6,213 nucleotides of DNA from CAZUGA01 sp964626505 (GCA_964626505.1 CAZVFR010000211.1:1-6213), one strand, 5' to 3'; shown: positions 1 through 6,213, counted from the stretch's first letter. A program made the numbers and translations. The notes: generated from the letters alone by a model not told the origin.

Positions 1-1
1 A

Positions 2-1287
2 TCTGACGGACAATCAATGGGTATTTATAAAGACGTTAAAAATGATCTTTATGCAACAAAAGAGCAGATAAATAAGTCGAATAAGTTACTCAAACTTTCT
101 GGAGCCAAAGGATCCCTTATAAAGCTTGAAACGGGAGTCGAATACGATGATGGCGCTATGCCTAAATGCAAAGTGAAACCCGAATTGGACTCAGATGCTG
201 TGGGGCGAATGGGTAACGACTCTTACCATAGCGACTTAAGCAATGCAAACAACAATGAATNNNNNNNNNNACGGGTACTGAAGAGAATGAACAACGGAAT
301 GTTGCAATCAAGGGAACAGGCAAAGATCACGGTATAAAGCTACCCCGCAGCAGGAATCCATTGAAGGGTGACACGGCACACTCACTGAGTAATCAAATCT
401 ATATGTTTAATCTTGGACCATTCCTATTAACTAAGGTAAATACAAATGTTGCAGATTATATCGATCTAACTAAATTGAACAATGCTGACTACAATGCTGG
501 AAACGATGGGAAGGCTACCTTTACCAGCACTAAAGCGGATGCAAAGAAAGCGTTGCGTATTTATAATGCTCTAAAACCGGCCGCCAAGAATGAGTTTGAC
601 AAATACTCAGGAATTAATGACTACGCCTCTCCAGAAGTTGGCGACTCCTTTGTAATTGCTTCAGAATCGGAGATGCCTGAATTTAATCCAGGTCGAAGGG
701 CTTGGCAATTTCACTGGGGTGGAGTGATTATGAAAGAGGGACATGATATTGTCACATTGGAAAGTGAGTCTAGTGGTGATGCAAGTGATATTGACACAGA
801 GTGGCATATCGAAATGAGTGGTGTAAAGCATGCTCTAAACACAGACGTCAAAGGGAAAAGTTTTAATAAAATCCATCAAGAGAGCGGTTTACACGGTAAT
901 AAAACAAGTACTCTTGCTATAAAAAATGTATTAACCCCAACGGAGGCTCGTAACTTTGCCAAAGAGGATTATCCATCTCAGTTTGAAGGCTGGCTTGGAT
1001 CTTTGGCGGATGACCATGACAATTCTGAGGAGAATAGGACTAACTGGGATCTCCATTATGGCGCTCGACTTGGACAATTAAATAATTTTCTGGATAGCAA
1101 TAAGTTGAAGGAATTTCAAAAAGTTGTTTTACGTGAAATTAAAGTAGAGTTAGAGGAAATAAAAATACGCAGAGATAACATTGGAAACAATGAGGAAGTG
1201 CAGGGCTTAGATAACCAGGTTCAAGACGATTCCGACACTGACTATGACAGTGAAGATAACGCAATTCTAAATGATCTAGATATATGA
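2..1287 (+). CDS. Partial gene; C-terminal module like that of DUF4157/eCIS-associated proteins
   Basis: The frame is open from the left window edge (frame 2) to the N-run, then open in frame 1 from base 271 to the stop at 1285-1287. I read this as one gene split by an assembly gap, with at least 86 residues before it and 338 after. The real start is upstream of the window; ATG 17 and TTG 361 are internal codons with no convincing ribosome site. After the gap come a helical stretch, a GINDYASPEVGDSFVI segment, and a W-x-F-H-W-G-G-V-I-M...D-x-V-T-L-E segment (about 700-765). A W-H-I-E-M-S-G / K-S-F-N-K-I-H segment follows at about 800-885. From memory this order resembles the C-terminal region of many proteins that carry an N-terminal DUF4157 domain and are encoded near contractile injection systems. 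The tail is a charged, probably coiled helix followed by a strongly acidic end (about 1190-1287). No signal peptide or membrane segment is visible. Function is unknown; the family link is from memory, not from a search. Confidence 0.6.
261..270. other. Assembly gap (10 N) inside a coding region
   Basis: Ten N bases interrupt the gene above. The reading frames on either side differ. For the two halves to join in frame the true missing length must leave remainder 2 when divided by 3, so exactly 10 bases would produce a frameshift. The N count is therefore probably a placeholder or an estimate. Confidence 0.95.
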
Positions 1288-1818
1288 TCTACAGTTTGAT
1301 TATCTAACGCGCGAGATTTCTTTCGAATAAATTGCAGCAGTAGTGTAAGGCCGCAATCAACAAAGCATTAATAGCCTAATAAAATCCGGGTCAGTGAATA
1401 TTAGCCAGTTCTCTACGCTGGTCGTCCAATCGGAAAATAGGGCCAGGTCCCGTATTGCGAATAAATTGTCAATATTTCTCTAGTAGAAAAAGTAAAAGGA
1501 ATCGTTTCGTTACCCATTAGAAGCAAAAGAGGGTAAGAAGCAAAAAAGCAAATGAAGGTCAGGTCGCGAAATAAGAAATTTTTGTTTATGTCTCTCTAGT
1601 ATATCAAGGCCGCTGACATTAAAGTATTACTCGATCAATTAGATTCGGATTAGTGCAAGGAAACAGGGTTGGGAAATAGCGGGAAACAGGATCGTCGTTT
1701 CATTGTCCCGCATACTATCCCTCCCACAGCCGCCAACGGGAAATAAAGGCTTTTCATCACGGCTACTATTCCTTAACTCAATGAGAGTTGTTCTCGGCAA
1801 AAAAGGGGAATAGACTAC

Positions 1819-1846
1819 TTGCAATAATACGGCAATGCCGTATTAT
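1819..1846 (+). promoter_or_regulatory. Predicted sigma70 promoter of the toxin-antitoxin operon
   Basis: A -35-like TTGCAA (1819-1824) and a -10-like TATTAT (1841-1846) are separated by 16 bases. Transcription would begin at about 1852-1855, essentially on the toxin ATG at 1855. The message would then be leaderless or nearly so, which agrees with the absence of a Shine-Dalgarno sequence ahead of the toxin. Confidence 0.6.
1824..1846. promoter_or_regulatory. Perfect 11-bp palindrome, likely antitoxin operator
   Basis: The arms ATAATACGGCA and TGCCGTATTAT are perfect reverse complements around a single central base (1835). The palindrome fills the spacer and covers the -10 box of the predicted promoter, ending 8 bases before the toxin start. 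Type II operons with an XRE-type antitoxin normally repress themselves by antitoxin binding at such a site. Binding by the protein encoded at 2162-2470 is inference from position and symmetry. Confidence 0.75.
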
Positions 1847-1854
1847 ATTAATCT

Positions 1855-2175
1855 ATGGTCACGCTCATTGAGTCGCCGATATTCACAAAACTGTGGCCGG
1901 ATTATTGGTCTGAAGATGAGCGTGGAGAATTTGCTGCATGGTTAGCTGAAAATCCCTATGTTGGTAATGTGGTACCGGGTTCTGGCGGTATTCGGAAAGT
2001 TCGGTGGGCAAGAAAAGGTGCGGGCAAACGCGGTGGAGTACGAGTCATTTACTTTACTCATCCAGGTGATGGGCTCATTTGGCTGCTAACCCTCTATGCA
2101 AAATCAAGCAAAGATAATGTTCCGGCACATATTCTCAAAGCGTTGAAAGAGGAACTTGTAGATGGTTATGAATGA
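1855..2175 (+). CDS. Type II toxin, RelE/HigB-like family
   Basis: This 106-residue protein matches the usual size and style of the RelE/HigB-like toxins that precede an XRE antitoxin; members of this superfamily typically act as ribosome-dependent mRNA interferases. Recognisable segments are the N-terminal ESPIFTKLWPDYWSEDERGEF, the basic G-x-R-K-V-R-W strand (residues 45-51: R47, K48, R50), the GKRGGVRVIY strand (58-67, R59 and R63) and Y81-A-K-S-S-K-D-N near the C-terminus. The basic residues are candidates for mRNA contact or catalysis. ATG 1855 fits the family N-terminus; no Shine-Dalgarno precedes it, and the promoter lies so close that the transcript may be leaderless. The gene overlaps the antitoxin gene by 14 bases, the toxin-first order usual in HigBA-like systems. 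The sequence looks intact. I cannot assign an exact subfamily, so no symbol is given. Confidence 0.88.
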   Translation: MVTLIESPIFTKLWPDYWSEDERGEFAAWLAENPYVGNVVPGSGGIRKVRWARKGAGKRGGVRVIYFTHPGDGLIWLLTLYAKSSKDNVPAHILKALKEELVDGYE

Positions 2176-2470
2176 TAAAGATCTGATTGAAAGAGATTCA
2201 AAGCGCGATGTATGGCAAGAAACACTGGATTCTGTGCGCAGTATAAAAGCCGGCAAACTAGGCCATGTCGAAACAGTGGAATTATCCCCCGTTGTAGAAG
2301 CTCGTCAACGGGTTGGACTTTCTCAATTGCAGTTTGCAGAATTATTAGGTGTTTCAGTTCGTACTCTGCAAGATTGGGAGCAAGGTCGTCGCAAACCCAG
2401 CGGTGCTGCTATATCTCTCATTCAAATCGCAAAACAGCGCCCAGATGTGCTGCGTGAAGTATTTGGTTGA
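2162..2470 (+). CDS. Antitoxin, XRE/HigA-like helix-turn-helix protein
   Basis: This 102-residue protein has a charged N-terminal half (residues 1-42), which is the part likely to wrap the toxin, and a Cro/CI-type helix-turn-helix at about 44-96. The recognition region reads LSQLQFAELLGVSVRTLQDW (53-72), followed by E-Q-G-R-R-K-P, a common signature of HigA/NadS-like regulators. It should neutralise the toxin encoded just upstream and repress the shared promoter at the palindrome 1824-1846. ATG 2162 is preferred over the in-frame ATG 2168 because AGAGGA at 2148-2153 is 8 bases from 2162 and 14 from 2168. Translation probably couples to the toxin through the 14-base overlap. The stop lies two bases before the 100-N gap, so any terminator is not visible. 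Confidence 0.9.
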   Translation: MVMNDKDLIERDSKRDVWQETLDSVRSIKAGKLGHVETVELSPVVEARQRVGLSQLQFAELLGVSVRTLQDWEQGRRKPSGAAISLIQIAKQRPDVLREVFG

Positions 2471-2472
2471 AC

Positions 2473-2572
2473 NNNNNNNNNNNNNNNNNNNNNNNNNNNN
2501 NNNNNNNNNNNNNNNNNNNNNNNNNNNNNNNNNNNNNNNNNNNNNNNNNNNNNNNNNNNNNNNNNNNNNNNN
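2473..2572. other. Scaffold gap of 100 N
   Basis: Exactly 100 N bases, a common placeholder for a gap of unknown size between contigs. It truncates the minus-strand gene at 2573-3312 and separates the AT-rich left block from the right block. Any predicted protein that reads through it is artificial. Confidence 0.97.
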
Positions 2573-3312
2573 CGATCGTGCCAAACAAAAAAGCTTAACG
2601 GTAAGGCCAATCCCGAGCGTTGGTTAAAAAGCTTAAAACCCCTGATCAGCTCACCCCAAAATCCGGCGGCGGCCCAATTTTCAACCGCGTAACTTGCGGC
2701 TTGTGCGCATTGGTAGTTTTCACCGCCGTAGAGGCGTATCAATTCGTTGCAGAAAAAAAGAGTGGGCTCGGTTCCGTGCCGCGGCTTGCCGATATCATCG
2801 AATGCCAAATCTAGTCGTTTGGCGATATTGTAAAGCCATTCGAAATGCGCGGCCGCGAACTTGAAGGAGCTGCCTTCGATGGAACCTTCAGTGGTCCCAT
2901 AAATATCGTCGGACGCTTTGTTTTTGTTGGATTTGAAACGAACGCCGATTTCGTTGGCAAGAATTTCCTTGGACGCATGCATACTTTCCAAGCTATCCGC
3001 ATTAATCATCTTGTTCATCTGTGCAAGTAAGAACTGATTTGAAAATACCGAAAACTGTACGATGAATGCCCTAATCTGATCAAGGTTTTGCTGACCCTGC
3101 TTGAACCATGCGGTGTAGGCGTTGTTCACAATAATGGGGTGCCGCAGCAATTCACGGTTAATCCGATCCTGAAAGGCCAAAAATTGCTTGGCCTGATCAA
3201 TAGAATAACCCCGTTTGCCCTGGTTGACGGCTTGCAACGATGGGGAAGTTAAGCCCTCAATTCCGTTGTGTTTTGCAAAACCTGATAATGCGACGTTGTG
3301 TAGCTGCGCCAT
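2573..3312 (-). CDS. Uncharacterised protein, possible heme-oxygenase-like diiron oxidase, C-terminus missing
   Basis: The gene starts at 3312 with a strong Shine-Dalgarno (AAAGGAGA, complement of 3319-3326) and reads 246 full codons before the scaffold gap; the next codon begins CG, so Arg. The protein is soluble and mostly helical, with no signal peptide or membrane segment. Spaced acid and histidine positions suggest the HDO/TenA-like seven-helix fold: E121 in ANEIG, H156 in AAHFEWL, E211 in YAVENWAAAGFW, and H245 in the FFVWHD motif at the break. HDO enzymes end with a further D/H pair a few residues past that last His, which here would fall in the gap. The E121-H156 spacing is long for the classical pattern, though the segment 126-150 looks like an insertion. 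The gene is divergent from the tyrosine-degradation operon, so shared regulation is possible. A general metal-free helical protein is the alternative. Substrate unknown. Confidence 0.6.
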
Positions 3313-3329
3313 GATTCATCTCCTTTCCG

Positions 3330-3360
3330 ATGTTGTATACATAAACTGTATGACAAACAT
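3330..3360. repeat. Imperfect inverted repeat between divergent genes
   Basis: Left arm ATGTTGTATACA (3330-3341) and right arm TGTATGACAAACAT (3347-3360) are reverse complements once two single-base insertions in the right arm are allowed; the loop is five bases. It overlaps the candidate start region of the minus-strand gene and lies in the intergenic region shared with hpd, so it could be a regulator-binding site. No regulator gene is visible in the window. Confidence 0.35.
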
Positions 3361-3372
3361 TGGTTTTGACAA
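3345..3372 (-). promoter_or_regulatory. Candidate promoter of the divergent minus-strand gene
   Basis: Read on the minus strand, TTGTCA (complement of 3367-3372) and TACAGT (complement of 3345-3350) are 16 bases apart. Transcription would begin near 3338, about 25 bases upstream of the start codon and before the strong ribosome site. The -10 box is a weak match, so this is tentative. Confidence 0.3.
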
Positions 3373-3404
3373 GTTTCATTTTCGTCGGGCGACGGCTTTA
3401 AATT

Positions 3405-3431
3405 TTGCGGAAATACGGTGAAGTCTATAAA
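3405..3431 (+). promoter_or_regulatory. Weak candidate promoter for the hpd operon
   Basis: TTGCGG (3405-3410) and TATAAA (3426-3431) are 15 bases apart, a slightly short spacer. This would give a leader of roughly 60 bases ahead of the chosen hpd start at 3502. It is the best pair I could find between the divergent genes, but the match is modest. Confidence 0.25.
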
Positions 3432-3501
3432 ACCCACTTGAACCTACTACAGTAATAGTATGTCTATGTTAATGAATCAGAAGCAATATGGAGGCATTCC
3501 G

Positions 3502-4554
3502 ATGAGTGGTGAAAGTAATCCGATGGGGACGGATGGATTTGAATTTGTCGAATATACCGCGCCTGACACCCGAGCTTTGGAAAATCTGTTTTCAACATTG
3601 GGTTTTGTTGCGATTGCCAAACATCGTTCCAAAAATGCGGTTTTGTATCGGCAAGGCGAAATAAATTTTATCATCAACCATGAACCGACTAGTTTTGCAC
3701 AGGCATTCGCTAAGGTTCATGGCGCGTCGATCTGCGCTTTTGCGATCCGTGTTGAAAATGCGGCCGATAGTTTTACCAGAGCTTTAAAATTGGGGGCCGA
3801 GCCACAAATTAGCGATGCGCGTCCCATGGAACTGAATATCCCAGCCATCCGCGGTATCGGTGGTAGTCTGATTTATTTGGTTGACCGTTACGGGGAACGT
3901 TCCATTTATGATGTCGATTTTGTGCCTTTCGATGGCGTCGATTGTTACCCCAAAGGTCTGGGTCTAAAACAGATCGATCATCTGACTCACAACGTGCGCA
4001 AAGGCGGTATGGATATTTGGGCACGTTACTACGAGCGCTTGTTCAATTTTAGAGAGATTCGCTATTTTGATATACAAGGTCAGCAAACCGGATTGAAATC
4101 GCGCGCAATGACCAGTCCATGTGGAAAAATCCGCATTCCGATTAACGAACCTTCTGATTCGCGCTCGCAGATACAAGAATATCTGGACGCCTATAATGGC
4201 GAAGGCATACAACACATCGCACTCTCAACAGACGATATCTATGCGACTGTGGAAGGCTTGAGAAACAGTGGCACGGAATTTATGGATATACCGGATACGT
4301 ATTATGAACAATTAGAGGCTCGTGTGCCGGGTCACGGAGAAGATTTACAGCGTTTGAGCTTGAATCGCATATTACTGGACGGCTCGATCGAGTCCGATAC
4401 AGGATTGCTGTTGCAGATCTTTACCAATACCGTGATCGGCCCGATATTTTTTGAGATCATCCAGCGTAAGGGGAACGACGGCTTTGGTGAAGGAAATTTC
4501 AATGCTTTGTTCCAATCCATAGAACTCGATCAAATGAAACGCGGAGTTATCTAA
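3502..4554 (+). CDS. hpd: 4-hydroxyphenylpyruvate dioxygenase
   Basis: This enzyme converts 4-hydroxyphenylpyruvate and O2 to homogentisate and CO2 in cytosolic tyrosine breakdown. The 350 residues form two vicinal-oxygen-chelate halves; the C-terminal half holds the Fe(II) site. The ligands are H160 (QIDHLTHNV), H238 (GIQHIAL) and E318 (IFFEIIQRKG), close to the positions known for the Pseudomonas enzyme. The GFGEGNFNALFQSIE segment (327-341) matches the C-terminal helix that closes over the substrate. I chose ATG 3502 because TGGAGG (3489-3494) lies 7 bases ahead and because 350 residues and the MGTDGFEFVEY N-terminus fit the family. The in-frame ATG at 3460, 14 codons upstream, has no ribosome site. 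The stop overlaps the hmgA start by one base (TAATG). The relatives include legiolysin of Legionella. All key residues are present. Confidence 0.96.
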   Translation: MSGESNPMGTDGFEFVEYTAPDTRALENLFSTLGFVAIAKHRSKNAVLYRQGEINFIINHEPTSFAQAFAKVHGASICAFAIRVENAADSFTRALKLGAEPQISDARPMELNIPAIRGIGGSLIYLVDRYGERSIYDVDFVPFDGVDCYPKGLGLKQIDHLTHNVRKGGMDIWARYYERLFNFREIRYFDIQGQQTGLKSRAMTSPCGKIRIPINEPSDSRSQIQEYLDAYNGEGIQHIALSTDDIYATVEGLRNSGTEFMDIPDTYYEQLEARVPGHGEDLQRLSLNRILLDGSIESDTGLLLQIFTNTVIGPIFFEIIQRKGNDGFGEGNFNALFQSIELDQMKRGVI

Positions 4555-5669
4555 TGCCATGGATAAACGTTCCCAAAATCGAGGGTAAGTCCTCGCGTCA
4601 AGCCCATGTTGATCTGCCAAACAATACCTATGAGCGTGAGCTTGGTAAGGAAGGATTCTATGGGCCGGCTACGCAAATGTACCATCAGCATCCGCCGACA
4701 TCATGGTCCCATGTCGAAGGCGATTTAAGGCCGCGCGCGTTTGACACCAAAAAACTGATTATCCAAGGGGAATCGCCTTGGAATGCCGCTTTGCTGTTCC
4801 ATAATACAAACGTCAGCATCCGATTTTTGCAGATGCAATCGGATATGGACCATTTGGTTAGGAACGCGGATGGAGACGAATTGCTTTTTGTGCACTCGGG
4901 TAACGGTGAGCTCTTTTGCGATTACGGTTGGCTTAGCTTTAGTGAAGGCGACTATATTATGTTGCCTCGCGGTACCCAGTGGCGCATGACTGTGGAAAAT
5001 CAGATCAAGGTATTGATGATTGAAGCGACCGGCAACAGCTTTGGCCTGCCTGATAAGGGCATAGTGGGCAGTCACGCGGTATTCGATCCAGCGGTATTGA
5101 AAACGCCCGAATTGAATCAAAAATTTTTGGATCAACAGGATGAAGCCGCTTGGCGTGTGGTCGTGAAACGCCATAATCAGCTCAGTACCATTACCTATCC
5201 ACACAATCCATTGGATGCTGTAGGCTGGCACGGTACCTTAATGCCGGTTCGTTTGAACTGGCGAGATATACGACCGCTAATGAGCCATCGTTACCATGTG
5301 CCGCCCTCAGCACATACGACCTTCACGTCGCATCGTTTTGTTGTCTGTACGTTTGTCCCGCGCCCCTTCGAATCAGATCCAGCCGCGCTGAACGTGCCGT
5401 TTTTTCATAATAATGACGATTATGATGAATTGATCTTTTACCATTACGGCAAGTTTTTCTCCAGGGATCATATCTATCCGGGTATGGCTACGCTACAACC
5501 CAGCGGAATTCCGCACGGACCACATCCCAAAGCCTTGGAAAATGCCGCGGCAATGCGGGGTAAATCAACCGAAGAGGTTGCAGTCATGATCGATACTCGG
5601 GATGCGTTAACCGTGTCAGATCAAGCCACTGGGATTGAATGGGCTGAATACGTGGATTCCTGGAAATGA
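4554..5669 (+). CDS. hmgA: Homogentisate 1,2-dioxygenase, short form
   Basis: The enzyme opens the ring of homogentisate to give maleylacetoacetate, the step after Hpd. The cupin-like C-terminal half contains the likely Fe(II) ligands H285 and E292 (FFHNNDDYDELIFYHYG) and H321 (IPHGPHPKAL), corresponding to the His-Glu-His triad of the human enzyme. Upstream lie FVVCTFVPRPFESD (262-275) and the first cupin part with GDELLFVHSGNGEL (107-120). At 371 residues it is clearly shorter than the human and Pseudomonas types (roughly 430-445), and agrees with a short class I recall in several bacterial lineages. GGAG at 4543-4546 lies 7 bases before ATG 4554. The start overlaps the hpd stop by one base and the stop overlaps fahA by four, so translational coupling is likely. 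No frameshift or missing key residue is seen. Confidence 0.95.
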   Translation: MPWINVPKIEGKSSRQAHVDLPNNTYERELGKEGFYGPATQMYHQHPPTSWSHVEGDLRPRAFDTKKLIIQGESPWNAALLFHNTNVSIRFLQMQSDMDHLVRNADGDELLFVHSGNGELFCDYGWLSFSEGDYIMLPRGTQWRMTVENQIKVLMIEATGNSFGLPDKGIVGSHAVFDPAVLKTPELNQKFLDQQDEAAWRVVVKRHNQLSTITYPHNPLDAVGWHGTLMPVRLNWRDIRPLMSHRYHVPPSAHTTFTSHRFVVCTFVPRPFESDPAALNVPFFHNNDDYDELIFYHYGKFFSRDHIYPGMATLQPSGIPHGPHPKALENAAAMRGKSTEEVAVMIDTRDALTVSDQATGIEWAEYVDSWK

Positions 5670-6213
5670 AGCTGGCAACACTGAATAACGGCAGTCGTGA
5701 TGGCAAGCTGCTGGTGGTAAACCGTGCGCTTACCGAAGCGGTAAGTGCGGACAACATTGCACCGACCCTGCAGGCAGCCTTGGATGACTGGGCTGCAACG
5801 GCTCCGCGTCTTGAAGAGATTTACGCAACGTTAAATCGCGGCGAGAGGCAGAGTTTTCCGTTGGACAGCGGCAAACTGGCGGCACCTCTACCGAGGGCAT
5901 ATCAGTGGTTGGACGGAAGCGCTTATCTAAGCCACGTCAAACGCGTGCGTAAAGCGCGCGGGGCTGATATGCCTCCCAGTTTTCTGCATGATCCTTTGAT
6001 GTATCAGGGTGGCTCGGATAGTTTTCTGGGTCCCCGGGATACGATAGTTGTCGGTAGCGAAGAGTGGGGTATCGATTTCGAAGCCGAAGTGACTGTTATC
6101 ACCGACGATGTGCCGAGTGGAATTAGGCCTGAAGAAGCCGGGCAACATATCAAATTGTTGATGTTGGTCAACGATGTGTCATTGCGCAATCTAATTCCCG
6201 CCGAACTCGCTAA
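5666..6213 (+). CDS. fahA: Fumarylacetoacetate hydrolase family protein, N-terminal part
   Basis: This gene is expected to cleave fumarylacetoacetate to fumarate and acetoacetate, the last step of the pathway. It begins at the ATG inside the ATGA overlap with the hmgA stop and stays open for 182 codons to the window end. The N-terminal MKLATLNNGSRDGKLLVVN is typical of the bacterial family. The metal-binding pattern is visible: D137-F-E139-A-E141-V, then N169-D170-V-S-L-R-N-L-I-P, giving likely ligands E139, E141 and D170. The K-R-V-R-K-A-R-G segment (92-99) and the YQGGSDSFLGPRD segment (113-125) also match. Usual length is about 330 residues, so roughly 150 residues lie beyond the window. 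There is only a weak ribosome site (GTGGA, about 9 bases upstream), consistent with coupling to hmgA. The maleylacetoacetate isomerase gene is not in view and may follow. Confidence 0.93.
   Translation, partial: MKLATLNNGSRDGKLLVVNRALTEAVSADNIAPTLQAALDDWAATAPRLEEIYATLNRGERQSFPLDSGKLAAPLPRAYQWLDGSAYLSHVKRVRKARGADMPPSFLHDPLMYQGGSDSFLGPRDTIVVGSEEWGIDFEAEVTVITDDVPSGIRPEEAGQHIKLLMLVNDVSLRNLIPAELA

Larger units (their letters stand above)
1288..1854. other. 567-base region without a convincing gene
   Basis: No open frame here has both protein-like composition and a ribosome site. The longest one (minus strand, 1639-1824) looks like chance. Minor structures seen: an 11-base direct repeat CGAATAAATTG at 1324-1334 and 1458-1468; a 9-base direct repeat GGAAACAGG at 1659-1667 and 1682-1690; and inverted arms GCGGGA (1679-1684) and TCCCGC (1706-1711) that could close a long-looped hairpin. 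None has a U-tract typical of an intrinsic terminator. The last 36 bases hold the promoter and operator of the toxin-antitoxin operon, listed separately. Confidence 0.6.

Noticed and set aside
361..363. TTG as a gene start after the short gap
   Set aside because: The same frame is open back to the gap at 271 with sensible protein sequence, and no Shine-Dalgarno precedes the TTG; it is an internal Leu codon.
1639..1824. 61-residue open frame on the minus strand
   Set aside because: Composition is not protein-like, no ribosome site or recognisable family, and it runs into the toxin-antitoxin promoter and palindrome; best explained as chance.
2422..2572. C-terminal extension of the minus-strand protein through the 100-N gap to a stop at 2422
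   Set aside because: The residues after the gap are only the antisense of the antitoxin gene, and the gap length is arbitrary; the gene is treated as truncated at 2573.
2349..2627. Plus-strand frame spanning the N-run
   Set aside because: Mostly unknown residues, antisense to or out of frame with the antitoxin and the HDO-like gene; an artefact of the gap.
3366..3371. Perfect TTGACA as a -35 box for hpd
   Set aside because: No acceptable -10 box occurs 15-19 bases downstream (the sequence there is GC-rich GTCGGGCGACGG).
4725..5231. 168-residue open frame on the minus strand
   Set aside because: Lies wholly within hmgA, which has clear family motifs on the plus strand; a shadow frame.
1..6213. 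CRISPR array, tRNA, rRNA or insertion sequence
   Set aside because: No regularly spaced repeats, no tRNA-like cloverleaf or conserved rRNA sequence, and no transposase-like frame or terminal inverted repeats were found.

Overview
This window looks like draft assembly or metagenome-bin sequence from a Gram-negative bacterium. A proteobacterium, perhaps a gammaproteobacterium, is my best inference from the hpd-hmgA-fahA gene order and protein style; nothing here fixes the genus. Two runs of N (10 bases at 261-270 and 100 bases at 2473-2572) divide it into blocks. The block left of the 100-N gap is visibly more AT-rich than the block on the right, so physical linkage between the two should not be assumed.

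Left block: an incomplete gene of unknown function (2-1287, plus strand) crosses the short gap. Its C-terminal half resembles, from memory of the family, the module found in many proteins with DUF4157-type or extracellular-contractile-injection-associated architectures. A 567-base stretch with no convincing gene follows. Next comes a compact toxin-first type II toxin-antitoxin operon (RelE/HigB-like toxin 1855-2175, XRE-family antitoxin 2162-2470). A perfect 11-bp palindrome sits inside its sigma70-like promoter and is a very good candidate for the autoregulatory operator.

Right block: the tyrosine (homogentisate) degradation operon runs on the plus strand. It consists of 4-hydroxyphenylpyruvate dioxygenase (3502-4554), a short-form homogentisate 1,2-dioxygenase (4554-5669) and the N-terminal part of a fumarylacetoacetate hydrolase (5666 to the window end). 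The genes overlap by 1 and 4 bases, so they are very likely co-transcribed and translationally coupled. Together they would take 4-hydroxyphenylpyruvate to homogentisate, then to maleylacetoacetate, and finally to fumarate and acetoacetate. An isomerase step (maiA) is expected but not visible here.

Divergent from hpd, on the minus strand, is a protein (2573-3312) whose C-terminus is lost in the 100-N gap. Its alpha-helical character and its spaced Glu/His positions suggest a heme-oxygenase-like diiron oxidase (HDO/TenA-like fold). This is the least characterised gene in the window and, with the left-hand putative effector-like gene, the best candidate for something new.
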